The notes beneath the pieces are model-generated. The model was not told the origin of the DNA and made no database searches. It worked only from the letters and a program-made list of their open reading frames with translations. A stretch of 64,000 bases of DNA. It comes from an uncultured Anaeromassilibacillus sp. (lineage in GTDB: Bacteria; Bacillota; Clostridia; Oscillospirales; Acutalibacteraceae). The stretch covers positions 1 through 64,000 of the forward strand of contig CAKNKY010000003.1 of NCBI GenBank assembly GCA_930987725.1, written 5' to 3'. Position numbers and translations under genes: made by a program. This document shows, piece after piece, positions 1-8,618 of the stretch (positions within the stretch are counted from its first letter, which is position 1; the number at the start of each line of letters is the position of its first letter).

Positions 1-46
1 CGGCTCTTTGTCAAGCTTTTTTTCCGTCTCTCTCGACGGCTTTGCT

Positions 47-75
47 ATCATACCATACCGCACACCCGTTGTCAA
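47..75 (-). promoter_or_regulatory. Sigma-A-type promoter reading off the left edge of the window
   Basis: Minus strand TTGACA (complement of 70-75), 17-nt spacer, TATGAT (complement of 47-52). Confidence 0.6.
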
Positions 76-257
76 CTCTTTTTTTCATTTTTTTTGGAAT
101 TTTCTTCTTTTGCCCCGATTTACCCCTATTCAAGGGTAAGGAGCTCGAAAAATTCGTTGCCTGCAAACGAAAACTGCTATATAATAAATGGAAATCAAAA
201 ACGAAGCGAAAAAGCGAGGCTGCCTGCGCAGCTTAAAAAGGAAACGGAGGCTTTTCC

Positions 258-1199
258 ATGCCGATTTGCATTCCGGCCGAACTGCCGGCTTATAAGGTGC
301 TGGAATCGGAGAACATTTTTGTGATGACACACCAGCGCGCCGTCGCCCAGGATATCCGGCCGCTGAAGATCGTGATTGTCAACCTGATGCCCACCAAGAT
401 AGAAACGGAAAACCAGCTGCTGCGTCTGTTGGGGAACACGCCGCTGCAGGTCAATATTACGCTGATGCAGATGGCCAGCCATGTGAGCCGCCATGTCTCT
501 CCCACACACCTGCAGGCCTTTTACAAAACATTCGATGAGGTAAAGGACGAGCGCTTTGACGGCATGATCATCACGGGCGCTCCGGTGGAAAACATGCCGT
601 TTGAAGAGGTGGATTACTGGCCGGAACTCTGTGAAGTGATGGACTGGAGCCTTTCCCACGTGTATTCCACCATGCACATCTGCTGGGGCGCGCAGGCCGG
701 TCTTTACCATCACTTCGGCATTCCGAAATACAGGCTGCCGCAGAAGCTTTCCGGCATTTTCCGCCACACGCTGCTTGCCCCCACGCATCCGCTTGTGCGC
801 GGCTTTGACGACGAGTTCTTCGCGCCGCACAGCCGCAACACGGAGGTGCGCCTGGAGGACATCAAGCGCCACGGAGAACTTGAAATTCTTTCCGCCTCCG
901 AGGAAGCGGGCGTGCACCTGATTGCGCGGCGCGACGGCCGCCAGTTCTTTGTGACAGGCCATCTGGAGTATGACCGCGAGACGATCGCCAACGAATATTT
1001 CCGGGATCTCAAAAAGGGCCTGAACCCCGAAATCCCCAAAAACTATTTCCCGAACGACGACGTGACACAGCGCCCGCTGTTTAACTGGCGCAGCCACGGC
1101 CATCTGCTCTTCTCAAACTGGCTGAACTATTATGTGTATCAAATGACGCCTTATGATTTGGAAGAGCTGCCCACGCTGGAAAAGAGAAGCGAACCGTAA
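258..1199 (+). CDS. metA: Homoserine O-acyltransferase, MetA family (probably acetyl-CoA-specific)
   Basis: Full-length 313 aa [26 protein letters not shown] start, HICWGAQAG catalytic Cys motif, TGAPVE motif. Confidence 0.95.
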   Translation: MPICIPAELPAYKVLESENIFVMTHQRAVAQDIRPLKIVIVNLMPTKIETENQLLRLLGNTPLQVNITLMQMASHVSRHVSPTHLQAFYKTFDEVKDERFDGMIITGAPVENMPFEEVDYWPELCEVMDWSLSHVYSTMHICWGAQAGLYHHFGIPKYRLPQKLSGIFRHTLLAPTHPLVRGFDDEFFAPHSRNTEVRLEDIKRHGELEILSASEEAGVHLIARRDGRQFFVTGHLEYDRETIANEYFRDLKKGLNPEIPKNYFPNDDVTQRPLFNWRSHGHLLFSNWLNYYVYQMTPYDLEELPTLEKRSEP

Positions 1200-1210
1200 A
1201 GACAGACAGA

Positions 1211-1256
1211 AAACGCCCCGGCGGAACCGACTGCGTTCCGCCGGGGCGTTTATTTT
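1211..1256 (+). terminator. Rho-independent terminator downstream of metA
   Basis: AAACGCCCCGGCGGAAC-cgactgc-GTTCCGCCGGGGCGTTT perfect stem followed by TATTTT. Confidence 0.85.
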
Positions 1257-1332
1257 CCCGATCCCGCTTGGAAAGGCGGGCCGTTTCTGCGCCGGCCATG
1301 CTGCGCCTCTGCGAAGCGGGAAAGACACTCTA

Positions 1333-1665
1333 TTACTGTTCGGCCGTATCTGCCAGATCAATGCTGCCGGACACGCTGCCGTTGACGACGTAGTAAGCCT
1401 TCTTCTCCTCGGGCTTCACATAGAGCTCAATCTCTTTCACGGCCTCCGTGTTCTCGGCTGCATAAGCGGCCTTTGCCTGCTCCATCAGATCGGCAACAGC
1501 CCAATCGCTGCCGCTGAACTGCACATGCACGCACTCCTTCGGCGCGGCAGGCTTGCGGGGGGCCGGCTTCTTCGGCGCCGGCTTGGCAGCCGCGGCAGTC
1601 TCCACAACGGGCTCCGCGACGCTCTCCTTCACGGGCTTTTCAGCAGTCTTCTTCATTCTTGACAT
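1333..1665 (-). CDS. DUF6465-like small protein with Ala/Pro/Lys-rich N-terminus
   Basis: ORF 1333..1704; the likely start is internal MSRMKKTAEK; C-terminal YVKPEEKKAYYVVNGSVSGSIDL. Confidence 0.6.
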   Translation of the reverse strand: MSRMKKTAEKPVKESVAEPVVETAAAAKPAPKKPAPRKPAAPKECVHVQFSGSDWAVADLMEQAKAAYAAENTEAVKEIELYVKPEEKKAYYVVNGSVSGSIDLADTAEQ

Positions 1666-1895
1666 AATCGTCCCTCCTACTAGAAGTTGGACAGGCATGC
1701 GCATCCCCTCACAGGCGGCGCGCAGAAAACCGCCCGGTCACGCATCTGTCATTTTCGCGCGGTGATTCTATATCAAAGCCTTTCGGCTGCGATTCTATTG
1801 TACTCCGTTTATGGCCCAACTGCAAGGATTTTATGGGATTTCCAGCGTTTTTCCCGCTGTCTTCTCCCGCTCTGAATCTATCCCGCCCAGTTTTC

Positions 1896-2555
1896 TCAGG
1901 AGCTATCCATCAATTTTTGGCGAAGCTGACGCAGAATTGTCTTTTCTCTTCTGCAAACCTGTACCTGCGTCATGCCCAATTGCCGCGCCGTTTCGGCCTG
2001 GGTGGCATGTTTTCCGTATCGCAGGGCGAGAATTTTTCGGTCGCGCAGCTCGAGTGTTTCCACCGCCTGATGCAGGGAAAGGCGATCGAGGGCTGCTTCC
2101 TCCTCCCCCTCCACGGCTACGTCGGCCTGACCTCCCCCTTCCTCCTCACCTGCCGTGAGCGACAGGGCGGGCCGGGCGGCATCAAGCGCCTGGGCAGCCT
2201 GCTCCGGCTCCACGCCGAGCAGTGCGGCCAGCTCCGCCACGGTGGGGGATCGCCCTTCCCGGCTGCAGAACGATTCCTGCTCCCGCGTGGCGCGCAGGGC
2301 AAGCTCCCGCAGACTTCGGCTCATGGACACGCTCCCGCCGCGGCGGAAGAGCTGCTTCATCTCCCCCAGAATGAGAGGGACGGCATAGGTGGAAAAGCGA
2401 AGGCCGCGCGATTCGTCGAACCGCTCCGCCGCCTGCAGCAGCCCCACACAGCCTGCCTGAAAGAGATCGTCATATTCCACGCCTCTTCCGCGGAACCGCT
2501 GCGCGCAGCTATGTACAAGCGCCAGGTTGGAGCGGACCCGTTCCTCAACCTCCAT
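1896..2555 (-). CDS. sigF: Forespore RNA polymerase sigma factor SigF (SpoIIAC)
   Basis: Start at MEVEERVRSNLALVHSCAQRF; sigma-70 region 2 (YDDLFQAGCVGLLQAAERFD) and region 4; directly downstream of spoIIAB. Confidence 0.9.
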   Translation of the reverse strand: MEVEERVRSNLALVHSCAQRFRGRGVEYDDLFQAGCVGLLQAAERFDESRGLRFSTYAVPLILGEMKQLFRRGGSVSMSRSLRELALRATREQESFCSREGRSPTVAELAALLGVEPEQAAQALDAARPALSLTAGEEEGGGQADVAVEGEEEAALDRLSLHQAVETLELRDRKILALRYGKHATQAETARQLGMTQVQVCRREKTILRQLRQKLMDSS

Positions 2556-2997
2556 GTGTGATGCGGCGGGAAAGCCGCTTTTCCATCGTGACGGTCGTCC
2601 CCTTCCCGGGGCGGGAGGAAACGCGGAGCTTGTCCATGCAGCTTTCCATGACGGCAAAGCCGAGGCCGGCCCGCTCCGCCCCGCCGGTGGTGTAGAGCGG
2701 TTCCATGGCGAGCGGCACGTCCGGGATGCCGCAGCCGCGATCCCGCACGGTGACGCTGACGCGCCGGTCTTCGTAAAAACGAAGGATGAGCGTGACCTGC
2801 CCGATGGTGTCGCGGTATCCGTGCACAATGCAGTTGGTGACGGCTTCGGAGACTGCTGTGCGCACATCGTTGAGTTCCTCGAGCGTGGGGTCGAGCTGCG
2901 CCAGAAACGCGGCGGCGGCCGCGCGGGCAAACGACTCGTTCGCCGAGCAGCTGGGAAACACGGTTTTCATTTCGTTGACTGGTTTTTCTGTTTTCAT
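2545..2997 (-). CDS. spoIIAB: Anti-sigma F factor SpoIIAB
   Basis: 150 aa GHKL ATPase; TAVSEAVTNCIVHGY N-box, AGLGFAVMESCMD; operon context. Confidence 0.92.
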   Translation of the reverse strand: MKTEKPVNEMKTVFPSCSANESFARAAAAAFLAQLDPTLEELNDVRTAVSEAVTNCIVHGYRDTIGQVTLILRFYEDRRVSVTVRDRGCGIPDVPLAMEPLYTTGGAERAGLGFAVMESCMDKLRVSSRPGKGTTVTMEKRLSRRITHGG

Positions 2998-3320
2998 GAT
3001 CTGTCCTCCTCCGGGCTCACAACGGTGCAGAGTTCACGGATGCCGGCCAGCGAAACGAGCCGTTCCAGCTGGGGCGGCAGATTGGCCACGCAGACCTCGC
3101 CGCCCCAGCCGCTCACCAGCCGGTAACGGCCCAGGATCAGACCCACGCCGGAGCTGTCCATAAACGTCACGTTTGAAAAATCAAGCGTAAGCGTATGCGG
3201 TTTCACGCGCGAAGCGGCCGCATCGATCTCCTCTCTTGCTTCCCTGGCAGCGTGGTGATCGATCTCTCCTTCCAGAAAGGCAATCAGCTCGCCCTGCCTC
3301 ATTTGCAGACGTACACCCAT
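2994..3320 (-). CDS. spoIIAA: Anti-sigma F factor antagonist SpoIIAA (STAS domain)
   Basis: 108 aa; DFSNVTFMDSSGVGLILGRY phosphorylation-site motif; 4-nt overlap with spoIIAB. Confidence 0.93.
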   Translation of the reverse strand: MGVRLQMRQGELIAFLEGEIDHHAAREAREEIDAAASRVKPHTLTLDFSNVTFMDSSGVGLILGRYRLVSGWGGEVCVANLPPQLERLVSLAGIRELCTVVSPEEDRS

Positions 3321-3407
3321 CTCTTCTGCCTCCTTGCGGTATGTGGTTCCGGCGGGAAACGCCGGATACTGTCAGATTTCCCCGAACGGGCGGCGTTTAT
3401 GCACAGA

Positions 3408-3462
3408 AAAAATCCCCTGTCCCGATCGAGCCGTTTCCTCTCTCTCAGGATAGGGGATTTTG
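3408..3462 (-). terminator. Terminator downstream of folC
   Basis: Inverted repeat AAAATCCCCT..AGGGGATTTTTT read on the minus strand. Confidence 0.65.
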
Positions 3463-3499
3463 CCTGCGCATTTGCGCGAAGTATGGGAGCCTGTCCGTT

Positions 3500-4783
3500 T
3501 TACTGTTTCAGGTGCTGCAGGAGGGGACGCGCCTCGCCCGCCAGATAGAGCGAGCCGCACACGAGCACGCCGCGCTCTGCGCCCTCCCGGAGGGCGAGAT
3601 GCAGGGCCTCCTCCACGGAAGCGGCGGGCTGCGCGGGAATGCGGAGCCGCTCCCACACGGCGGCCAGATCGGACGCGCTCATGGCGCGGGGGGAATTCGG
3701 GGCTACGGTGTACACCTTTTCCATCACGCCGTCCAGCTTGCGCACGGCCTCGCGCACATTTTTATCGGCCATCATGCCGCACACGCCGATCATGCGCTTT
3801 TTCGAAACATATTTTTTGATGGCCTTCGCCAGGGCGCCGGTGCCTTCGGGATTGTGCGCGCCGTCCAGAATCACGACGGGATGTTCGGCCATCACTTCCA
3901 TCCGTGCCGGGAAGGTGACAGCGGCAAAGCCCTTCTGCAGCGCCTCGTCGGAAATCTCCCAGCCGAGCGCGCGCAATTCCTTCACGCAGGCCAGCGCGAC
4001 GGCAGCGTTGCGGATCTGGTGATCGCCGAGCAGCGGCAGCGTGAGCGGCAAGCTTGTCTCCGTGAGCAGCCTTGTCCCCTTCAGGGAAGCGTCCACAAAC
4101 GTGAGATCTTTGAGTGGCGCCGTCACAAGACGGCAGCCCTCCACCTCCGCCGAGGTGCGGATCACATTGTATGCAGCACGAGGCAGATCGGGATAACAGA
4201 CGCAGACACTTCCCCTCTTGAGGATGCCCGCCTTCGCAAACGCAATCTGCTCGATGGTGTCGCCCAGCACGGCGGTGTGCTCGAGTGAGAGCGACGTAAT
4301 CACGGTGACATCCGGCGCGGCGATCACATTTGTCGCATCGAAGCGGCCGCCGAGTCCCGTTTCCAGCACCACGATGCCGCAGCCGCGCTCCGCAAACCAG
4401 AGAAAAGCCATGGCGGTGATCAGTTCAAATTCCGTGAGCGGGAAACCGGCGGCGCGGCAGGCCTCCGCTTCCGTGAGCACACGCTCCGCCAGGGAAACGA
4501 AATTCCCGTGCGGAATGGGCTCGCCATCCACGGTGATGCGCTCGGCAAAATCCGTGAGGTGCGGCGACGTGTAAAGACCGGTGCGATACCCGGCCTGCCG
4601 CAGCACGGAGGCCAGCAGGGCACAGGTGGAGCCCTTGCCGTTCGTGCCCGCCACATGCACGAACCGCAGCGATTCCTGCGGATTGCCCAGCCGGTTCATG
4701 AGCTCGCGCATGCGCTCCAGCCCCGGTTTTCCGGGAAAGGAAGGGGTGGCGTCCAGCCGGGCGGTTGCTTCTTCATAGGTCAA
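3500..4783 (-). CDS. folC: Bifunctional folylpolyglutamate/dihydrofolate synthase
   Basis: 427 aa; HVAGTNGKGSTCALLASVLRQAGYRTGLYTSPHL, ILDGAHNPEG motifs. Confidence 0.95.
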   Translation of the reverse strand: MTYEEATARLDATPSFPGKPGLERMRELMNRLGNPQESLRFVHVAGTNGKGSTCALLASVLRQAGYRTGLYTSPHLTDFAERITVDGEPIPHGNFVSLAERVLTEAEACRAAGFPLTEFELITAMAFLWFAERGCGIVVLETGLGGRFDATNVIAAPDVTVITSLSLEHTAVLGDTIEQIAFAKAGILKRGSVCVCYPDLPRAAYNVIRTSAEVEGCRLVTAPLKDLTFVDASLKGTRLLTETSLPLTLPLLGDHQIRNAAVALACVKELRALGWEISDEALQKGFAAVTFPARMEVMAEHPVVILDGAHNPEGTGALAKAIKKYVSKKRMIGVCGMMADKNVREAVRKLDGVMEKVYTVAPNSPRAMSASDLAAVWERLRIPAQPAASVEEALHLALREGAERGVLVCGSLYLAGEARPLLQHLKQ

Positions 4784-4798
4784 AAGACAGTTCCTCCT

Positions 4799-5134
4799 TC
4801 AATAGCGGTAAGGGGAAAGGGCATCCTGCACGACAGATTCAAAACTCTGCGAAGCGCCCCAGTCGAAGCGGAACAGCCCTTCCCCGCCGCCGCCGCTCAC
4901 CAGGTGCACGCGCGTGCGGCCCTGCAGATTGTCAACCGTCACGGTGAGCGTCAGCCGGTTGCCGGCCCGCCAGTAATGCTTTTCATAGACGGAAACGAGG
5001 CAGACTGCGCCGTCCCTCGCCTCCAGGGCATAGCGATCGATGGCTTCGCCCGTGATGCTGCCCTCCGTGACAGCCCGGTAAATGAGGTCATCCGCCTCCC
5101 GGGGCGAAAGGGATACCTCCATCATGCGTGACAT
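4799..5134 (-). CDS. DUF6054-like protein
   Basis: 111 aa ORF; weak recognition, supported mainly by ORF integrity and context. Confidence 0.5.
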   Translation of the reverse strand: MSRMMEVSLSPREADDLIYRAVTEGSITGEAIDRYALEARDGAVCLVSVYEKHYWRAGNRLTLTVTVDNLQGRTRVHLVSGGGGEGLFRFDWGASQSFESVVQDALSPYRY

Positions 5135-5235
5135 GGTTCAACCTCCTCCCGCCGCGCCGCCTTACCCGGCTGCGCAGCAAGCTTTTGCTGAAAGTATAAC
5201 ACAAACAAACAAGATTGTATAGGAAGAAGCACCAA

Positions 5236-5250
5236 CGTTGTGTTATAATA
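5236..5250 (+). promoter_or_regulatory. Extended -10 promoter element, distal copy
   Basis: CGTTGTGTTATAATA; TGTTATAAT extended -10. Confidence 0.5.
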
Positions 5251-5252
5251 AC

Positions 5253-5360
5253 CTCACGGGCTAAGCGGAAATCAAAGATTTCCGAGCCCTGAGAGAACAT
5301 TGAAACACAGGCCAAAAACGGTGAACATTTTTGGCTTAAGGTTTCGGGCCTTCCGGCCCG
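5253..5360 (+). ncRNA. Candidate structured leader or small RNA upstream of rnhA
   Basis: Three consecutive hairpins (5253-5293, 5311-5335, 5345-5360) between two identical extended -10 elements. Confidence 0.3.
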
Positions 5361-5361
5361 T

Positions 5362-5376
5362 TGTTGTGTTATAATA
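5362..5376 (+). promoter_or_regulatory. Extended -10 promoter element, proximal copy
   Basis: TGTTGTGTTATAATA, a near-copy of the element at 5236. Confidence 0.5.
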
Positions 5377-5469
5377 GAGCAAGCCGGCCCTTTGAGCGCC
5401 GGACAGACAGGACAACAGGCACGCCTTTCCCAAAACAGGCGCGCTTTCGATACAGGAGGAGGCAACCAG

Positions 5470-5913
5470 ATGAAAGCAGTGGAACTGTTCACCGACGGCG
5501 CATGTTCCGGCAACCCCGGCCCCGGCGGGTGGGGGGCGATCCTGCGCTACCACGGCCATGAGCGCGAGCTCTCCGGCGGGGATGCGCACACGACGAACAA
5601 CCGGATGGAGCTTTCCGCCGTGATCGCCGGGCTGGAACAGCTCAAGGAACCGTGCTCCGTGACGCTCACGAGCGATTCGAAATATGTGTGCGACGCCATC
5701 ACAAAGGGATGGGCGCGCAGCTGGAAAAAGAACGGCTGGCGCAAGAGCGATAAGTCCCCCGCCCTGAACGCGGATCTGTGGGACAAGCTGCTTGCCCTGC
5801 TTGACACGCACGAGATCACCGTCGTGTGGGTCAAGGGCCACACCGGACACCCGGAAAATGAGCGCTGCGACAAGCTGGCCACCGCCGAGGCAGCCCGCCA
5901 CGCCCAGCCGTAA
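5470..5913 (+). CDS. rnhA: Ribonuclease HI
   Basis: [54 protein letters not shown]. Confidence 0.97.
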   Translation: MKAVELFTDGACSGNPGPGGWGAILRYHGHERELSGGDAHTTNNRMELSAVIAGLEQLKEPCSVTLTSDSKYVCDAITKGWARSWKKNGWRKSDKSPALNADLWDKLLALLDTHEITVVWVKGHTGHPENERCDKLATAEAARHAQP

Positions 5914-5935
5914 CCAGACACAGGGAGGAAATTTC

Positions 5936-7150
5936 ATGGCGGAACACCGATTCCTTTATGCAGACAATGCGGCCACCACGCCTCTTTCGCCCGCCGCACT
6001 GCGGGCGATGGAGCCTTTCCTGACGGCGCAGTATGGCAACCCCTCTTCGCTCTATCGTCTGGGGCAGGAGGCCAGGCGTGCCGTAGAGCAGGCACGGCGG
6101 GATCTTGCTGCCTGCCTGCACGCCGAGCCGGAGGAGATCCTCTTCACCTCCGGCGGCACGGAAAGCGACAACTGGGCGCTGCGCGCCGCGGCGCATCGGA
6201 TGGCCGCGCAGGGAAAGCGCCGCCTCATTACCTCGTCGTTTGAACACCCTGCCGTGCTCCACACCTGCCGAGCGCTGGAGCAGGAGGGCTTTTCCGTAAC
6301 ATGGCTGCCCGTGCACGGCGACGGCCTCGTGCGCCCCGAAGAAGTGGAATCTGCCCTGCGGGAAGACACGGCGCTCGTCTCCATCATGGCGGCAAACAAC
6401 GAGATCGGCACGGTGCAGCCCGTGGAGGAGATCGGCCGCCTGTGCCGCGCGCACGGTGTGCTGTTCCACACCGACGCCGTGCAGGCTGCCGGGAATCTGC
6501 CGATCGACGTGAAACGCTGGCAGTGCGATCTGCTCTCCGTCTCCGCACACAAGTTTCACGGCCCGAAGGGCATGGGGCTTCTCTGGCGGCGGAAGGGCCT
6601 CGAGCTGCCGGCTCTGCTCACCGGCGGCGAGCAGGAGCGCGGCCTGCGGCCGGGCACGGAAAACACGGCGGGAATTGTGGGCATGGCCGCCGCGCTGCAG
6701 GACGCCTGTGCTTCCCTCCCGGCGCGCACAGCACGCCTTTGCGCCCTGCGCGACCGGCTGGCGGAACAAGCGCTCCGGCTGCCGTTCAGCCGCCTCAACG
6801 GCAGCCGGGACCACCGCCTGCCTGGCACCGTGAACCTAAGCTTTGCCGGGACGGACGGCGAACAGCTTCTCCTGCTGCTCGATCTGCAGGGGATCGCCGT
6901 GTCCACGGGTTCGGCGTGCGAATCCGGCTCGCACAAAGCAAGCCACGTGCTGCTGGCGCTCGGCCTGCCGGAGGAGCTGGCTCGCGGCTCTCTGCGCTTC
7001 TCGCTGGGGGAGGATCTCACCGAGACGGACATAGACTACATGGCGGAAAAGCTGGCAGGCGCTGTGCAGAAAATCCGGCTGATGAACCCGCTGTGGGAGC
7101 GGATCGAGAGCGGACGCATCCGATACAGCGTACCGGACGAAACCTTTTGA
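5936..7150 (+). CDS. Cysteine desulfurase (NifS/IscS family)
   Basis: FLYADNAATTPLSPAA, SVSAHKFHGPKGMGLLW PLP lysine, STGSACESGSHKASHV. Confidence 0.95.
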   Translation: MAEHRFLYADNAATTPLSPAALRAMEPFLTAQYGNPSSLYRLGQEARRAVEQARRDLAACLHAEPEEILFTSGGTESDNWALRAAAHRMAAQGKRRLITSSFEHPAVLHTCRALEQEGFSVTWLPVHGDGLVRPEEVESALREDTALVSIMAANNEIGTVQPVEEIGRLCRAHGVLFHTDAVQAAGNLPIDVKRWQCDLLSVSAHKFHGPKGMGLLWRRKGLELPALLTGGEQERGLRPGTENTAGIVGMAAALQDACASLPARTARLCALRDRLAEQALRLPFSRLNGSRDHRLPGTVNLSFAGTDGEQLLLLLDLQGIAVSTGSACESGSHKASHVLLALGLPEELARGSLRFSLGEDLTETDIDYMAEKLAGAVQKIRLMNPLWERIESGRIRYSVPDETF

Positions 7151-7152
7151 TC

Positions 7153-7195
7153 AAAGCGAACCCCCGGCGGGCAGAATCCGCCGGGGATTCGCTTT
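7153..7195. terminator. Bidirectional terminator between convergent genes
   Basis: AAAGCGAACCCCCGGCGG-gcagaat-CCGCCGGGGATTCGCTTT. Confidence 0.8.
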
Positions 7196-7208
7196 CGGTT
7201 GACCGCGC

Positions 7209-8585
7209 TCAGGCGATCCTTGTGGAAAGCCGCTGCTCCGCCAGGTGCTTGCGCAGCGCGCGGAACACGATGACGGCGAACAGAATGGAGCTGATGCTCC
7301 AGGTGATGGGATAAGCCCAGTACACGACGTGGATGTTGTGGATAAAGCGGAGTGTAACAGTGATGTAGAAGATGCGGAACACACACCAAACCGCCAGCAT
7401 GATCGTCATGGGGATCACGGGCCGGCCCAGGCCGCGCAAAATGCCGGCACAGCAATGGGAAAACGCGAGCAGGCAGTAAAACAGCGCCACCGTGCGCGCG
7501 TTGTTCACACCGAACGACACCACGTCCGGCTCATTGTTGAAAGCGGCAATCACGACCGGGGCAAAGATGAAAATCAGCACGCCAATGCACTCGGCCAAAA
7601 TGGGGCTGCACAGCAGGCCGAACCGTACGCCTGCTTTTACGCGTTCCGTTTTGCCCGCGCCGAGGTTCTGGCTCACGAAGGTGGAGAGCGCCAGGGCAAA
7701 GCACGTGACGGGCAGGAAGGCAAAGCCCTCGGTGCGGCTGTAAGCGGCGCAGCCCGCCATGGCCACGGAACCGAATGAGTTGATGTTCGACTGCACAATC
7801 ACGTTTGCGAGGGAAATCACGGAATTCTGCACGCCGGACGGCACGCCCAGGCCGATCACGCGGCGCAGCATCTCCCGGTCAAAGCGGACGCGGCGCCAGC
7901 GCACACGGTAACCGGCATTTACGCACATGAGCTTGCGGAAAGCCAGCACGGCGCTGAGGATCTGGCTGATCACCGTGGCCGCGGCGGCGCCGCCCACTCC
8001 CCAGGGAAAAACAGCGACAAAGAGGAGATCAAGCATGACATTCAGGACGGAAGCCGCGATAAGGAACTTCATGGGGCTGCGGCTGTCCCCCACGGACTGC
8101 AGGATACCCGCCCCCACATTGTAGAGCACGGAGGCAAGAGATCCCGCAAAATAAATGCGGAAATAGAGGACGGAGTTCGGCATCACGTCCTCGGGCGTGC
8201 CCATGAGGCGCAGAATCTGCGGTGAAAAGAGAATGCCGATCGCGGTGAGCGCCGTGCCGGCACACAGGCCGAGCGCCACCGTGGTGTGAACAGCACGCTC
8301 CATGCTTTCCTCATCCCCCGCGCCGAAAAAGCGCGCGACAAGGACGCCCGCACCGAGCGATACGCCGTTGACAAACCCGACCAGAAGCATGATGAGGCTG
8401 GACGAGGATCCCACGGCGGCGAGCGCCTCCGCGCCGACAAAGTTGCCCACGATGAGCGAGTCCACCGCGTTGTAGAGCTGCTGAAAGAGGTTGCTGAAAA
8501 AGATGGGAATGGCGAACAGAAGCATTTTCCGCGGGACGCTTCCCACCGTGAGAAGATTCTGATTGTTTTTCAAATTCCGGCTCAC
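7209..8585 (-). CDS. MATE family efflux transporter
   Basis: 458 aa multi-TM; PRKMLLFAIPIFFSNLFQQLYNAVDSLIVGNFVG. Confidence 0.93.
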   Translation of the reverse strand: MSRNLKNNQNLLTVGSVPRKMLLFAIPIFFSNLFQQLYNAVDSLIVGNFVGAEALAAVGSSSSLIMLLVGFVNGVSLGAGVLVARFFGAGDEESMERAVHTTVALGLCAGTALTAIGILFSPQILRLMGTPEDVMPNSVLYFRIYFAGSLASVLYNVGAGILQSVGDSRSPMKFLIAASVLNVMLDLLFVAVFPWGVGGAAAATVISQILSAVLAFRKLMCVNAGYRVRWRRVRFDREMLRRVIGLGVPSGVQNSVISLANVIVQSNINSFGSVAMAGCAAYSRTEGFAFLPVTCFALALSTFVSQNLGAGKTERVKAGVRFGLLCSPILAECIGVLIFIFAPVVIAAFNNEPDVVSFGVNNARTVALFYCLLAFSHCCAGILRGLGRPVIPMTIMLAVWCVFRIFYITVTLRFIHNIHVVYWAYPITWSISSILFAVIVFRALRKHLAEQRLSTRIA

Positions 8586-8618
8586 CGGCCCTTTCCTTTC
8601 ATTTTTTGAGCGGATGCG

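Noticed and set aside
1-257. SAM riboswitch upstream of metA
   Set aside because: Looked for S-box signature sequences and saw none; the leader is short and AT-rich.
1896-2930. 344-aa version of the sigF frame
   Set aside because: The first 125 residues are out-of-frame reading of spoIIAB; the true start is at MEVEERV (2555).
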